Assembly (NCBI GenBank): GCA_017305595.1
Contig: JAFKKL010000006.1
Span: forward strand, 14,803-78,802
Length of the DNA: 64,000 bases
Direction of reading: 5' to 3'
Source: Hyphomicrobiales bacterium
Lineage (GTDB): Bacteria; Pseudomonadota; Alphaproteobacteria; Rhizobiales; Xanthobacteraceae
A program made the translations under genes and the position numbers. A model generated the notes under the pieces. The model did no database searches. It worked only from the letters and a program-made list of their open reading frames with translations, and had not been told where the DNA came from. Of the stretch, positions 16,546 to 25,882 are shown piece by piece (the first letter of the stretch is position 1; each line of letters opens with the position of its first letter).

Positions 16546-17408
16546 CTCTGGATGAACTCCATCAGCGTGCCTCCAGCGTCGGCCGGAAAGACGAAAACGC
16601 TTTTCCTGTTCTGGCCCTTCACGAATCCGATCGATTTCGATTGCAGGTGCGCTTGCGTCTTCGCGATGTCATCGACGGCGATCTGAAGCGCGGCGAAATC
16701 ACCGCGCAGGATTTTTTCGGCGTCCATCCCGGCGTAGTATTCGGTGATCGCAGCCGGCGTCATGCATGTAATCGTCGCCGACTTGTCGCCGGTCGTCACT
16801 GCACATGCGTTGTTCGTGCCTTGGACGTGTCCTGCAGCGAACAGGCGGGCGAAGCCGCGCGCCGTCTCTTCCGGAGACGCAGAGGCGACGACAACGCCGG
16901 CTAGCGCAATCGCGCCGTTGGCGTGGGTCATCAGTTCAGGCCGCCAGACCATCTCGCGAGTCTTGTGCTGGCACATGAACATCTCGCCCCGGGGTACTTC
17001 GTGCGGTTCGAATGTCGTGACGGCAAAGGCCGCGGTGCCGGTGCTGCCGTCGGGCAATGGCAGCGGACGTGAAAAATCCATGACGTCGCTGGTTGCAATT
17101 CCCAGTTCGGTCAGCGAGTCGCGCGCGGCATGTGCGTCGCCGATGCGGCAGGCGATTGCCGCCAAGCCCTCGCCATTCTTGGCCAGTGCGTCCCGCTTGC
17201 TGGCGTTGCGCGGGGTCTCCGCGATCATGCCCAGTAGCTCGAAGTAATCGTCCTGCAGGATGATCGTGTAATTCGCGCTGCCCATGTGCGGACTGTGCGT
17301 GCCGCGCGGAGATAATGTGAAGCCAAGGGCCGCGAAGTGCTTGGCTGAAGCATCCAGATCGGAAACCAGGATGACGATGTGGTCGATGCCTTTGACAGGA
17401 TGAGTCAT
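16542..17408 (-). CDS. VOC-superfamily (glyoxalase-like) protein
   Basis: A 288-residue protein of the vicinal-oxygen-chelate fold. It begins VKGIDHIVILVSDLDASAKHFAALGFTLSPRG, with a second beta-alpha repeat near residues 165-280 (ALAGVVVASASPEETARGF). Histidine and acidic residues expected for metal binding are present (GIDHIV, YFELLG), but the reaction cannot be predicted. It precedes the Lrp gene in one transcript and is divergent from the ABC importer operon, so it may act on the same compound. Confidence 0.8.
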   Translation of the reverse strand: MTHPVKGIDHIVILVSDLDASAKHFAALGFTLSPRGTHSPHMGSANYTIILQDDYFELLGMIAETPRNASKRDALAKNGEGLAAIACRIGDAHAARDSLTELGIATSDVMDFSRPLPLPDGSTGTAAFAVTTFEPHEVPRGEMFMCQHKTREMVWRPELMTHANGAIALAGVVVASASPEETARGFARLFAAGHVQGTNNACAVTTGDKSATITCMTPAAITEYYAGMDAEKILRGDFAALQIAVDDIAKTQAHLQSKSIGFVKGQNRKSVFVFPADAGGTLMEFIQR

Positions 17409-17649
17409 GTGATGCTTCTCGATGAGTGGATTGAGGGCGTGTTCTTATGGAGTAGTTTATTTATCTACCAGGCCGCGTATTTTTAGCGCTTCATATCTAT
17501 GAGATCACATAAATAATGGATTGAAAATGCAAAAATAAACTGATTTCGTAGTTTTAATTGACATCGCGTGACAGGTAACGGAGCATTGCCGTATACCGCG
17601 ACGCAGCAGGCATAGCTTGCGGAGTTTCCAGGTCAGGAGGGGCATCATA
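17409..17649. promoter_or_regulatory. AT-rich divergent control region (VOC-Lrp / ABC importer operon)
   Basis: This 241-base gap contains the most AT-rich stretch of the window (about 17445-17560), with several A/T tracts of the sort Lrp proteins favour. A TTGACA lies at 17558-17563, but no good -10 follows at 16-18 bases. The downstream gene has AGGAGG at 17635-17640. It should hold both divergent promoters and the Lrp sites; individual sites could not be fixed. Confidence 0.55.
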
Positions 17650-19236
17650 ATGCAAGGGATGATGGGGCGGCTGTTGCTGCTGGGTGGCGCGCTGTGCGTC
17701 GTTGCTGCCGCGGCGCAAGCCGAAGAGGTCAAGCGCGGCGGGACCGCGGTCATTCACATGGTTTCTGAGCAGGGCGTGTTGAACCCAGCGCTTCGTGCAT
17801 CGACCGGCGTCTATCAGATCAGTGGCAAATTCATGGAGCCGCTGATCGACAAGACTTACGACGGTTATGTCGGTGTTCTCGCCACCGAATGGTCGTCTTC
17901 CGCGGACGGCAAGGCGATCACCTTCAAGTTGCGCGAGGGGGTGAAGTGGCATGACGGCAAGCCGTTCACCTGCGATGACGTTGCCTTCACCGCGATGAAC
18001 CTGTGGAAGAAGCTGCTGAACTATTCCACGACGCTGCAAGCGAATCTGGAAGCGGTCGATTGCCCGACGCCTTATACCGCGGTCTTCAAGTATTCGAAGC
18101 CGATGCCGCTCGAATTGTTGGTGGCGGCGATGCCGGACCTCGGCCATCCGGTGCCGAAGCATCTTTATGAAGGCACCGACATCCTCAAGAACCCCTACAA
18201 CCAGAAGCCAGTCGGCACCGGGCCGTTCAAGTTCGTGGAATACAAGCGCGGCGAGTACATCATCGCGGAGCGCAACAAGGATTATTGGCGCGGCAAGCAA
18301 TATCCGTATCTCGACCGCGTCATCTGGCGTTTCATTCCGGACAAGGCCGCTGCTGCCGCGGCGCTGGAGGCTGGCGAAATCCACGAATCCGGCTTCAACG
18401 GCATTTCCATGGAAGACATGGTGCGCCTGAGCAAGGATCCGCGCTTCGACGTCGGATCGAAGGGCTTCGAGAACAACGTCGCCCACTCCACGGTCGAATT
18501 CAATCTTCGCAATCCGATCCTCGCCGATATCCGCGTTCGCCAGGCGATCTATCACGCACTCGACATCGATTTCGCGCTGAAGACGATCATGCGCGGCTAC
18601 GGCAAGCCGGGTCGGGGACCGATCCCCAGCACGGCGGGAGCCAACTATACGGACAACGTGCCGACCTACGCTTACGACCTCGACAAGGCGAAAGCCCTGC
18701 TCGACGAAGCTGGCTACAAGCCGGATGCCAACGGCACTCGCTTCAAGCTCAAGCATCGTCCGGCGCCGTGGGGTGAGTACACCCAGCTGTGGGGCGAGTA
18801 TTACGCTCAGGCCTTGAAGAAGATCGGCATCGCCGTCGAACTCGTTACCAATGATGCGCCGGGCTTCCTGAACGGCGTCTATCGTGACCACGATTTCGAC
18901 ACCGCCAACGGTTGGCATCAGTTCCGCGCCGACCCGGCCGTCTCCACCACGGTCTGGTTGCGCTCCGGTGCCCCGGTCGGCACCGCATGGTCCAATCAGT
19001 TCGGCTACAAGTCCGACAAGATGGATGGCCTGATCGATGCGGCGGCGGCTGAACTCGACCCGGCCAAGCGGGCGGGTCTCTATCATCAAGTCCAGAAGCT
19101 GGAGATGACGGACCTGCCAGTGATCTTCGCCATCGAGCATCCGTTCCTCGCCATCACCAGCAAGAAGCTCAAGAACCACCACAATACGCCGCGGTGGGAT
19201 TCGTCGAGCTGGTACGACCTGTGGCTTGATCAATAA
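17650..19236 (+). CDS. Family 5 extracellular solute-binding protein of a peptide/opine-type ABC importer
   Basis: A periplasmic binding protein of about 528 residues. It has a Sec signal peptide (MMGRLLLLGGALCVVAAAAQA) and then the family pattern KRGGTAVIHMVSE and KPVGTGPFKFVEYKRGEYI. ATG 17650 lies nine bases after AGGAGG. Family members bind di/oligopeptides, opines and other amino-acid conjugates. Since the operon continues with cysteine/thiazoline-type enzymes, the ligand is probably a sulfur-containing amino-acid conjugate; this is inference. Confidence 0.92.
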   Translation: MQGMMGRLLLLGGALCVVAAAAQAEEVKRGGTAVIHMVSEQGVLNPALRASTGVYQISGKFMEPLIDKTYDGYVGVLATEWSSSADGKAITFKLREGVKWHDGKPFTCDDVAFTAMNLWKKLLNYSTTLQANLEAVDCPTPYTAVFKYSKPMPLELLVAAMPDLGHPVPKHLYEGTDILKNPYNQKPVGTGPFKFVEYKRGEYIIAERNKDYWRGKQYPYLDRVIWRFIPDKAAAAAALEAGEIHESGFNGISMEDMVRLSKDPRFDVGSKGFENNVAHSTVEFNLRNPILADIRVRQAIYHALDIDFALKTIMRGYGKPGRGPIPSTAGANYTDNVPTYAYDLDKAKALLDEAGYKPDANGTRFKLKHRPAPWGEYTQLWGEYYAQALKKIGIAVELVTNDAPGFLNGVYRDHDFDTANGWHQFRADPAVSTTVWLRSGAPVGTAWSNQFGYKSDKMDGLIDAAAAELDPAKRAGLYHQVQKLEMTDLPVIFAIEHPFLAITSKKLKNHHNTPRWDSSSWYDLWLDQ

Positions 19237-19242
19237 GGCGAT

Positions 19243-19269
19243 CGGCCGGGGCGTTTGACGCCCCGGCCG
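19243..19269 (+). promoter_or_regulatory. Intercistronic hairpin after the binding-protein gene
   Basis: Arms 19243-19253 and 19259-19269 are perfectly complementary over 11 GC-rich bases around a five-base loop, directly after the binding-protein stop and before the permease genes. No long T-run follows. Such hairpins commonly protect the upstream mRNA so that binding protein is made in excess over permeases. Confidence 0.7.
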
Positions 19270-19290
19270 TTTCCAATAGAGCATCGCGAT

Positions 19291-20280
19291 ATGAGCCTTC
19301 CGGTTCCCCCGCTCCTGACCTACACCGTGCGTCGCGTGGTTCAGGCGATTCCGATCATCATCCTGATCATGATCGGCAGTTTTCTCCTGATCAAGCTCGC
19401 GCCCGGCGATACGGTCGACGCGCTTGTCGGCGACATGGGCGGTGCGGACCCGGCGTTCATCGCCAGATTGCGCGCGGAATACGGTCTCGATGAATCGGTG
19501 ATGGTTCAGCTTTGGCGCTACATGCTGAAGCTCGCGCAATTCGATTTCGGCTGGTCCTACGTCTACGAGCAGCCCGTCATCACGGTGCTGATGTCGCGCA
19601 TCGGCAACACGATGCTGCTGATGGCCAGCTCGCTGGCGATGGCGTTTACGTTCGGCGTGGCGCTCGGCGCGATTGCGGCGCGGCGCGCCTATTCGTGGAC
19701 CGACAACATGATCTCGACGCTCGGCCTCGTCTTCTACGCCATGCCGTCGTTCTTTCTCAGCCTGCTGTTGATCCTGATTTTCTCCGTGAAGCTCGGCTGG
19801 CTGCCGGTCGGCGGCATCCGCACTATCGGCGCATTCAAGACCGGATGGGCGGACGTGGCCGACGTCGCGCGGCATCTGGTGATGCCGACCGCCGCGCTGT
19901 CGCTGATCTATCTCGCCTTCTACATGCGTCTGATGCGCACCAGCGTGCTGGAGGTGATGGACCTCGATTTCGTCCGCACCGCGCGCGCCAAGGGCGCGGG
20001 TGGAGCGCGGCTGATGTTCCATCATGTCATGCGCAACGCGCTGTTGCCGGTGGTCACGCTGCTGGGCCTGCAATTCTCCACCGTACTCGGCGGCTCTGTC
20101 ATCGTCGAAACCATCTTTTCCCTGCCGGGGATCGGACAGCTTGCCTACACCTCCGTCGTCAAGCGCGACCTCAATACGCTGATGGGAATCATCGCGATCA
20201 GTTCGATCATCGTCGTGATCGTCAATGTCGTGACCGATCTCGTCTATGCCTGGCTCGACCCGCGGATCGAATTGAAATGA
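19291..20280 (+). CDS. ABC transporter permease (DppB/OppB class)
   Basis: A 329-residue permease with six predicted membrane segments. It starts with the usual RRVVQAIPIIILIMIGSFLLIKLAPGD and has the ATPase-contacting loop DLDFVRTARAKG and the GGSVIVETIFSLPGIG segment typical of DppB. The frame is open from 19255, but those codons lie in the hairpin; ATG 19291 gives the normal family start. The stop overlaps the next gene by ATGA. Confidence 0.92.
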   Translation: MSLPVPPLLTYTVRRVVQAIPIIILIMIGSFLLIKLAPGDTVDALVGDMGGADPAFIARLRAEYGLDESVMVQLWRYMLKLAQFDFGWSYVYEQPVITVLMSRIGNTMLLMASSLAMAFTFGVALGAIAARRAYSWTDNMISTLGLVFYAMPSFFLSLLLILIFSVKLGWLPVGGIRTIGAFKTGWADVADVARHLVMPTAALSLIYLAFYMRLMRTSVLEVMDLDFVRTARAKGAGGARLMFHHVMRNALLPVVTLLGLQFSTVLGGSVIVETIFSLPGIGQLAYTSVVKRDLNTLMGIIAISSIIVVIVNVVTDLVYAWLDPRIELK

Positions 20281-21173
20281 GCGTTCCGGACACCAGCATC
20301 GCGCCGGATTCCCTGCCGGACATTAATCTGACGCCGGCGCGCAGCCTCGTGCTCTGGCGCCGCTTCCGCCGAAACCGGGCCGCCGTGTTGGGTCTCGTCC
20401 TGTTCGTGATCGTTGTGCTGATGGCGGCGCTTGCCGATGCGGTCACGCCCGGCGATCCGCTTCGTAACGCCGGCCCGCCGCTGACGGCGCCGCTGGTGCT
20501 GGCCGCCAACCCGTTGGGAACCGATCAACTTGGCCGCGATATCATGGCGGGCATCTTTCATGGCGCGCGCATCTCGCTGATCATCGGCGTCGTCGCCACG
20601 CTGATCTCGATCGTGATCGGCGTCGTGATCGGCGCGGTTGCCGGTTACTTCGGCGGCAAGATCGATGGCGCGCTGATGCGCGTCACCGAAGCCTTCCAGA
20701 CCATTCCGAGCTTCATTCTTCTGCTCACGCTGGTCGCCATCTTCGGCTCGAGCATCCAGAATATCGTGATCGCCATCGGCATCGTGTCGTGGACCGCGCC
20801 GGCGCGCATGGTGCGCGCGGAGTTCATGTCGCTACGCCAGCGTGAGTTCGTCGACGCCGCGCGCAATCTCGGCGTCAGCGACGTGTCGATCATTTTCCGT
20901 GAGATTCTGCCGAATGCACTGCCGCCGGTGATCGTTTTCGCGTCGGTGGTGATGGCGACATCGATCCTGATGGAAAGCGCGCTGGCCTTTCTCGGGCTCG
21001 GCGATCCGAACTACGCGAGTTGGGGAAACATGATCGGCCAGGGCCGCGCGGTCTTGCGCACGGCATGGTTCTGTTCGGTCATTCCGGGCGTGGCGATCCT
21101 TCTCACGGTGCTGTCGTTCAGCCTGATGGGCGAAGGCCTGAACGACGCACTCAATCCGAGGCAGAAGACATGA
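20277..21173 (+). CDS. ABC transporter permease (DppC/OppC class)
   Basis: A 298-residue partner permease: an N-terminal cytoplasmic segment, then WRRFRRNRAAVLGLVLFVIVVL as first membrane helix. It carries PLGTDQLGRDIMAGIFHGARISL and the EAA-type loop REFVDAARNLGVSD, all typical of DppC. It overlaps both neighbours by ATGA, so the importer subunits are translationally coupled. Confidence 0.92.
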   Translation: MSVPDTSIAPDSLPDINLTPARSLVLWRRFRRNRAAVLGLVLFVIVVLMAALADAVTPGDPLRNAGPPLTAPLVLAANPLGTDQLGRDIMAGIFHGARISLIIGVVATLISIVIGVVIGAVAGYFGGKIDGALMRVTEAFQTIPSFILLLTLVAIFGSSIQNIVIAIGIVSWTAPARMVRAEFMSLRQREFVDAARNLGVSDVSIIFREILPNALPPVIVFASVVMATSILMESALAFLGLGDPNYASWGNMIGQGRAVLRTAWFCSVIPGVAILLTVLSFSLMGEGLNDALNPRQKT

Positions 21174-22810
21174 CCGGCGAACGGAAGACCATTCTCGATG
21201 TTCGCGATCTTCAGATCGTTCTGCCGGCTGGCGGCGATCGTCCTTATGCGCTGTCGGATTTCAACCTGACCGTCGGCGAGGGCGAGATCGTGTGTCTTGT
21301 CGGCGAGAGCGGTTCGGGCAAGTCTTTGGCGGCCAATGCGGTGATGCGGCTTCTGCCCGAACCGCATGTGCGCGTCTCGCAGGGAGCGATCAGCCTTTGC
21401 GGGCAGGACCTGCTGTCGCTGCCGGAGGCCGGGATGCGCGCCATTCGCGGCGACCGGATGGCGATGATCTTTCAGGAGCCGATGACGGCGCTCAATCCGC
21501 AGAAGAGTGTAGGCTGGCAGATCGACGAGGTGCTGAAGCTGCACACCAGGCTGAGCAAGGCCGAGCGCAAGGCGCGGACGCTGGAGATTCTCCGCGACGT
21601 GCATATTCCCGATCCGGCGTCGACCTACAACGCTTATCCGCACCAGATTTCCGGCGGACAGCGTCAGCGCGTGATGATCGCGATGGCGCTGGTGCTCAAG
21701 CCCCAACTGATTATAGCGGACGAGCCGACCACCGCGCTCGACGTCACCACGCAGAAGCAGATCCTGAAACTCATCAAGGATCTGCAACAGGCGCAGGGCA
21801 CCGGCATCCTGTTCATCACCCACGATTTCGGCGTGGTGGCGGAGATCGCCGACCGCATCGCGGTGCTTCGTTTCGGCGAACTGGTAGAGCAGGGACCGGC
21901 CAGCCAGATTCTTCTCAATCCGCAGCATCCCTATACGCAGAAGCTGATCGCGGCCGTGCCGGCGTTGACGCCGCCGCCCGCGAAGCCGGTGTCGAACGAA
22001 CCGGTGGTGCTCGAAGCGAAGGACCTGCGCAAGACGTTCGCGGCGCGCGGCGGCTTCCTGTCCGGCAAGCGCGCCCCGGTGATGGCGGTGAAGGATTTGT
22101 CGTTCCAGCTTCGTCGCGGCGAAACGCTGGGCGTGGTCGGCGAAAGCGGCTCCGGCAAGACGACCGTGTCGCGCATCGTGACACGGCTTCTGGAGTCGGA
22201 CAGCGGCGAGGTTTGCGTTGACGGCCGCGATCTGTTGTCCGCGTCACGCGCCGAGTTGCGGGCGCTGCGGAAAGATATCCAGATGGTGTTCCAGGATCCG
22301 ATGGCGTCGCTTAATCCGCGCCGGCGTGTGGTGGAACTGATTGCACAGGGACCGATCGTTCAGGGCGTTGCAAGAAGTGTTGCGCACGCTCGCGCTCGTG
22401 AATTGCTGTCGCTGGTCGAATTGCCGCCGGCCGCCGCCGAGCGCTACCCGCACGAGTTCTCAGGCGGCCAGCGTCAGCGCATCGGCATCGCGCGTGCGCT
22501 TGCGATGGAGCCGCGCGTGATCGTCGCCGACGAACCGGTGTCCGCGCTGGACGTGTCGGTGCAGGCGCAGGTTCTCAAACTTCTGGCCGATCTTCGCGAC
22601 CGTCTGCATCTGTCGCTGCTGTTCGTCACGCACGACCTGCGGGTCGCGGCTCAGCTTTGCGACAAGGTGATCGTGATGTCGAAGGGCGAGATCGTTGAAG
22701 CCGGTCCGACCGCGCGGGTCTTCGCTCATCCGGAACACCCCTACACGCGCTCCTTGCTGGATTCGATTCCGGGCCGCGACTGGGAGCCGCCCGTTCGCAA
22801 CGTGGCGTGA
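21170..22810 (+). CDS. Fused double ABC ATPase (DppD-DppF type)
   Basis: One 546-residue polypeptide carries two complete ATPase domains. The first has [29 protein letters not shown] and ADEPTTALD. The second has [28 protein letters not shown] and [10 protein letters not shown]. Both have the oligopeptide-type ending HPYTQKLI / HPYTRSLL. The domains normally exist as separate DppD and DppF proteins; fused versions are common in alphaproteobacteria. It energises the preceding permeases. Confidence 0.93.
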   Translation: MTGERKTILDVRDLQIVLPAGGDRPYALSDFNLTVGEGEIVCLVGESGSGKSLAANAVMRLLPEPHVRVSQGAISLCGQDLLSLPEAGMRAIRGDRMAMIFQEPMTALNPQKSVGWQIDEVLKLHTRLSKAERKARTLEILRDVHIPDPASTYNAYPHQISGGQRQRVMIAMALVLKPQLIIADEPTTALDVTTQKQILKLIKDLQQAQGTGILFITHDFGVVAEIADRIAVLRFGELVEQGPASQILLNPQHPYTQKLIAAVPALTPPPAKPVSNEPVVLEAKDLRKTFAARGGFLSGKRAPVMAVKDLSFQLRRGETLGVVGESGSGKTTVSRIVTRLLESDSGEVCVDGRDLLSASRAELRALRKDIQMVFQDPMASLNPRRRVVELIAQGPIVQGVARSVAHARARELLSLVELPPAAAERYPHEFSGGQRQRIGIARALAMEPRVIVADEPVSALDVSVQAQVLKLLADLRDRLHLSLLFVTHDLRVAAQLCDKVIVMSKGEIVEAGPTARVFAHPEHPYTRSLLDSIPGRDWEPPVRNVA

Positions 22811-22834
22811 CCGATAATTGGTTTTAAGGATCGA

Positions 22835-24154
22835 ATGCCGATGACCTCGACAACTCCCACCGCTGTTTTTCCCAAGTCGATCTGGGCGGAGACGGCGCCG
22901 CCCCGCACCCAGACGCAGCCGCTGCAAGGAACGATGGAGGCCGATACCGTAATCGTCGGCGGTGGTCTCAGCGGTCTGTCGGCGGCGCTTCATCTCGCGC
23001 GGCGCGGACAGAAGGTGGTGCTTCTCGAAGCGATGGCGGTGGGATGGGGCGCGTCGGGGCGGAATAACGGTCAGGTCATTCCGACCATGACCGCCGCCGA
23101 ACCCGATGCTCTCGCCAAACGCTATGGCGAAGTCGGCGAACGCTTCGCGCGGCTGATCGGCAACAGCGCCAGCGTATTGTTCGATCTCGTGCGTGAGGAA
23201 GGCATGGCGGCCGAGGCGGAGCAGGCCGGTTGGTTCCAACCGGCGCATTCGCCAGGGCGGATGCGGCTGTCGAAAATGCGGGTCGATGCGTGGCAGCGTT
23301 TCGGTTTCCCGGCGCGTCTGCTCGACCGCGATGAATCCCGCGCGCTGCTGGGTTCGGATTTCTGGTACGGCGGGATGTTCAATCCGACCGGCGGCCACGT
23401 GAATCCGCTGGCGCTCGCCCGCGGTTTCGCCGCGGCGGCAGAGAAGCATGGCGCGACCATCCACGAGGGAAGCCCGGCGACGGGCTGGCGGCGCGAGGCC
23501 AATGGCTGGGTGGTGACGACGGCAGCGGGATCGGTGAAGGCGAAGAACTTCCTGCTCTGCACCAACGCCTATACCGGCGAGATCGTGCCCGGTCTTGCCA
23601 GTCGTCTCGCGCGCACCGTGGTGCCGGTGCTGGCCTGGCAGGTCGCGACCACGCCGGTCTCCGACAATCTGCGCGGCACCATTCTGCCGGGCCGGCAGGC
23701 GGTCTCCGATACGCGTGGCGATCTGCGTTTCTTCCGCTACGATGCACGCAACCGGCTGATCACCGGCGGCAATGTCATCGGGTCGCACGATGTCGGCCGT
23801 CGCGTGTCGCAAAAGGCCGCGCGGAGTCTGGCGGAAGCGTTTCCGGAGCTTGGCGTGCCGGAGATCACGCATGTCTGGAACGGCTACATCGGGATGACCT
23901 GGGATCGTTTCCCGCGCGTTCATAATCTTGGGCCCGATGGCTGGGCATGGATCGGCTGCAACGGTCGTGGCGTGGCGCTTGGCGTCTCGCTCGGCCGCGA
24001 GATGGCGCGCGCCGTTTCGGGCGACGCGATCTCGACGCTGGCATTGCCGGTGTCCGAGCCGCATCCGTTGCCCTTCTACAGTATCGCGCGACGTATCGCG
24101 CCGAATTATCTGGCGTGGTTGCGCCGCAAAGACAAAGTCGAAATGGAAGCCTGA
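22835..24154 (+). CDS. FAD-dependent amino-acid-type oxidoreductase (DAO family)
   Basis: A 439-residue flavoenzyme of the D-amino-acid oxidase/glycine oxidase/gamma-glutamylputrescine oxidase group. The FAD-binding motif VIVGGGLSGLSAALHLARRG is near residues 39-58. ASGRNNGQVIP matches the conserved flavin-contact region, and WNGYIGMTWDRFPRVHNL lies near the C-terminus. Such enzymes oxidise C-N bonds of amines or amino acids. In this operon it could oxidise a thiazolidine to a thiazoline or deaminate a side chain; the substrate is unknown. It lies 24 bases after the ATPase gene. Confidence 0.87.
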   Translation: MPMTSTTPTAVFPKSIWAETAPPRTQTQPLQGTMEADTVIVGGGLSGLSAALHLARRGQKVVLLEAMAVGWGASGRNNGQVIPTMTAAEPDALAKRYGEVGERFARLIGNSASVLFDLVREEGMAAEAEQAGWFQPAHSPGRMRLSKMRVDAWQRFGFPARLLDRDESRALLGSDFWYGGMFNPTGGHVNPLALARGFAAAAEKHGATIHEGSPATGWRREANGWVVTTAAGSVKAKNFLLCTNAYTGEIVPGLASRLARTVVPVLAWQVATTPVSDNLRGTILPGRQAVSDTRGDLRFFRYDARNRLITGGNVIGSHDVGRRVSQKAARSLAEAFPELGVPEITHVWNGYIGMTWDRFPRVHNLGPDGWAWIGCNGRGVALGVSLGREMARAVSGDAISTLALPVSEPHPLPFYSIARRIAPNYLAWLRRKDKVEMEA

Positions 24155-24166
24155 AGGGATCGCCCC

Positions 24167-24658
24167 ATGAAAGACATGCCAATCCTCGAACGCCGGCGCA
24201 TCGAGGCACAGATTCTCAAGCACGTTCACGACGTCATCGCGGCGCGATCCGGGACCGAGGAAGCTGACGCTGTGATCGGCACCGCCGTCAGCCGGTCGGC
24301 GATCGATCAGGGACGCGATTTTGCGACCGCGTTGGGTCACACGCCGAGCTTGCAGGACTTCGCGGACATCATGCCGCTATGGGAGAAAGAGGACGCGCTC
24401 CGGGTCGAGATGGTGGAGGCTTCGCCCGAGAAGCTCGAATTCAACATCGTGCGCTGCCGCTATGCCGAGATGTATCGCGAGATGGGGCTTGGCCGCATCG
24501 GTCATCTGCTGTCCTGCAATCGCGATGGCGATTTCTGCGTCGGCTACAATCCGCAGATGAAGCTGACACGCACGCAGACCATCATGAGCGGCGCGAGCCA
24601 TTGCGATTTTCGCTACCGCCTCGAACCGGGCGCCGACAAGCCCGGCAATTCGCAGTAA
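24167..24658 (+). CDS. L-2-amino-thiazoline-4-carboxylate hydrolase family protein
   Basis: A 163-residue protein that I recognise as this hydrolase family from its second half: EFNIVRCRYAEMYREMGLG, LLSCNRDGDFCVGYNP and LTRTQTIMSGASHCDFRYRL. In Pseudomonas the characterised member opens the thiazoline ring of 2-amino-thiazoline-4-carboxylate on the route to L-cysteine. Three cysteines (RC, SCNRD, HCDF) and paired Asp/His are conserved-looking and may form the active site. Many homologues are annotated by family only, so the actual ring substrate may differ. It is flanked by the oxidase and an M20 amidohydrolase. Confidence 0.8.
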   Translation: MKDMPILERRRIEAQILKHVHDVIAARSGTEEADAVIGTAVSRSAIDQGRDFATALGHTPSLQDFADIMPLWEKEDALRVEMVEASPEKLEFNIVRCRYAEMYREMGLGRIGHLLSCNRDGDFCVGYNPQMKLTRTQTIMSGASHCDFRYRLEPGADKPGNSQ

Positions 24659-24673
24659 ACGGAGAACATAAAA

Positions 24674-25840
24674 ATGCCTGTCGACAATTGGGTGTCCGGC
24701 TGTCTCGACGAACTGGTGGCCTTCCGCCACGATCTGCATAGCAACCCGGAACTGCTCTACGATCTGCCACGGACATCGGCGCAGGTCGCGAGCGCGCTGC
24801 GCAAGGCTGGCTGCGATGAAGTCGTCGAAGGCATCGGCAAGACCGGCGTAGTCGCGGTCATTCGCGGCAAGAGCAACACCTCGGGTCGCGCCATCGGGCT
24901 GCGATCCGATATGGATGCGCTGCCGATCCTGGAAGCGACCGGAAAGCCGTGGGCTTCGAAGACACCCGGTAAGATGCACGCCTGCGGCCATGACGGTCAC
25001 ACCACGATGTTGCTCGGCGCCGCGATGGGACTTGTGCAGAGCCGCGCGTTCGACGGCACGGCGGTGCTGATTTTCCAGCCCGCCGAGGAAGGCGGCGCCG
25101 GTGCGCGCGCGATGATCGAGGATGGTTTGTTCCGGCGCTGGCCGGTCAGTGAAGTCTACGGGATGCATAACCGGCCGAACTTGCCGGTCGGCGAGTTCAC
25201 CATCGCGCCCGGCTCGATCATGGGATCGGTGGATATGATCAACATCGAAATCGAAGGCGTCGGCGGCCATGCGGCCATGCCGCACCAGACGATCGATCCC
25301 GCGCCGGTGATCGCGGCGCTGATCCAGGCGGTGCAGACCATCACCGCGCGCACCATCAACCCGATGGATTCGGCGGTGATCTCGATCACCACGATTCACG
25401 GCGGCGATGCGTTCAACGTCATTCCGCAGACCATCCGCATGACGGGAACGGTGCGGACGCTGAAAGACAGCGTTCGCGATCATGTCGAGGCGCGGCTCAA
25501 CCAGGCGGTGACCGGAATCGCCGCGGCTTACGGCGCCAAGGGCAAGCTGGATTATTCGCGTCACTATCCGGTGACGGTCAATCACGCGCAGGAAACCGAA
25601 TTGGCCGCGGTTGCCGCCGAAGCGGTGGCCGGCGTCGGCCGCGTCACGCGCGACATGCCGGCGACGCTCGGCGGAGAAGACTTCGCCTTCATGCTCAACG
25701 AAGTCCCGGGTGCGATGATCAATATCGGCAACGGACCGGGGGCCAACCTGCATCACCCTGCCTATGACTTCAACGACGAGGCGATCGCCTGGGGCTGTTC
25801 CTATTGGTGCGAGCTGGTGCGGCAGCGTCTGCCGCTCTGA
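24674..25840 (+). CDS. M20 family amidohydrolase (hippurate hydrolase/N-acyl-amino-acid type)
   Basis: A 388-residue zinc amidohydrolase. Metal ligands are visible in MHACGHDGH, QPAEEGGAGA and YGMHNRP, and the dimerisation-domain histidine in GVGGHAAMPHQTIDP. Members cleave N-acyl, N-carbamoyl or N-benzoyl groups from amino acids. In the aminothiazoline pathway of Pseudomonas the step after ring opening is hydrolysis of N-carbamoyl-L-cysteine, which an enzyme of this class could do. Removal of an N-acyl group from an S-substituted cysteine is the main alternative. Confidence 0.9.
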   Translation: MPVDNWVSGCLDELVAFRHDLHSNPELLYDLPRTSAQVASALRKAGCDEVVEGIGKTGVVAVIRGKSNTSGRAIGLRSDMDALPILEATGKPWASKTPGKMHACGHDGHTTMLLGAAMGLVQSRAFDGTAVLIFQPAEEGGAGARAMIEDGLFRRWPVSEVYGMHNRPNLPVGEFTIAPGSIMGSVDMINIEIEGVGGHAAMPHQTIDPAPVIAALIQAVQTITARTINPMDSAVISITTIHGGDAFNVIPQTIRMTGTVRTLKDSVRDHVEARLNQAVTGIAAAYGAKGKLDYSRHYPVTVNHAQETELAAVAAEAVAGVGRVTRDMPATLGGEDFAFMLNEVPGAMINIGNGPGANLHHPAYDFNDEAIAWGCSYWCELVRQRLPL

Positions 25841-25882
25841 GTTCGACAACGTCGCCATTGCGATGGCGGGAGACAACTGACG

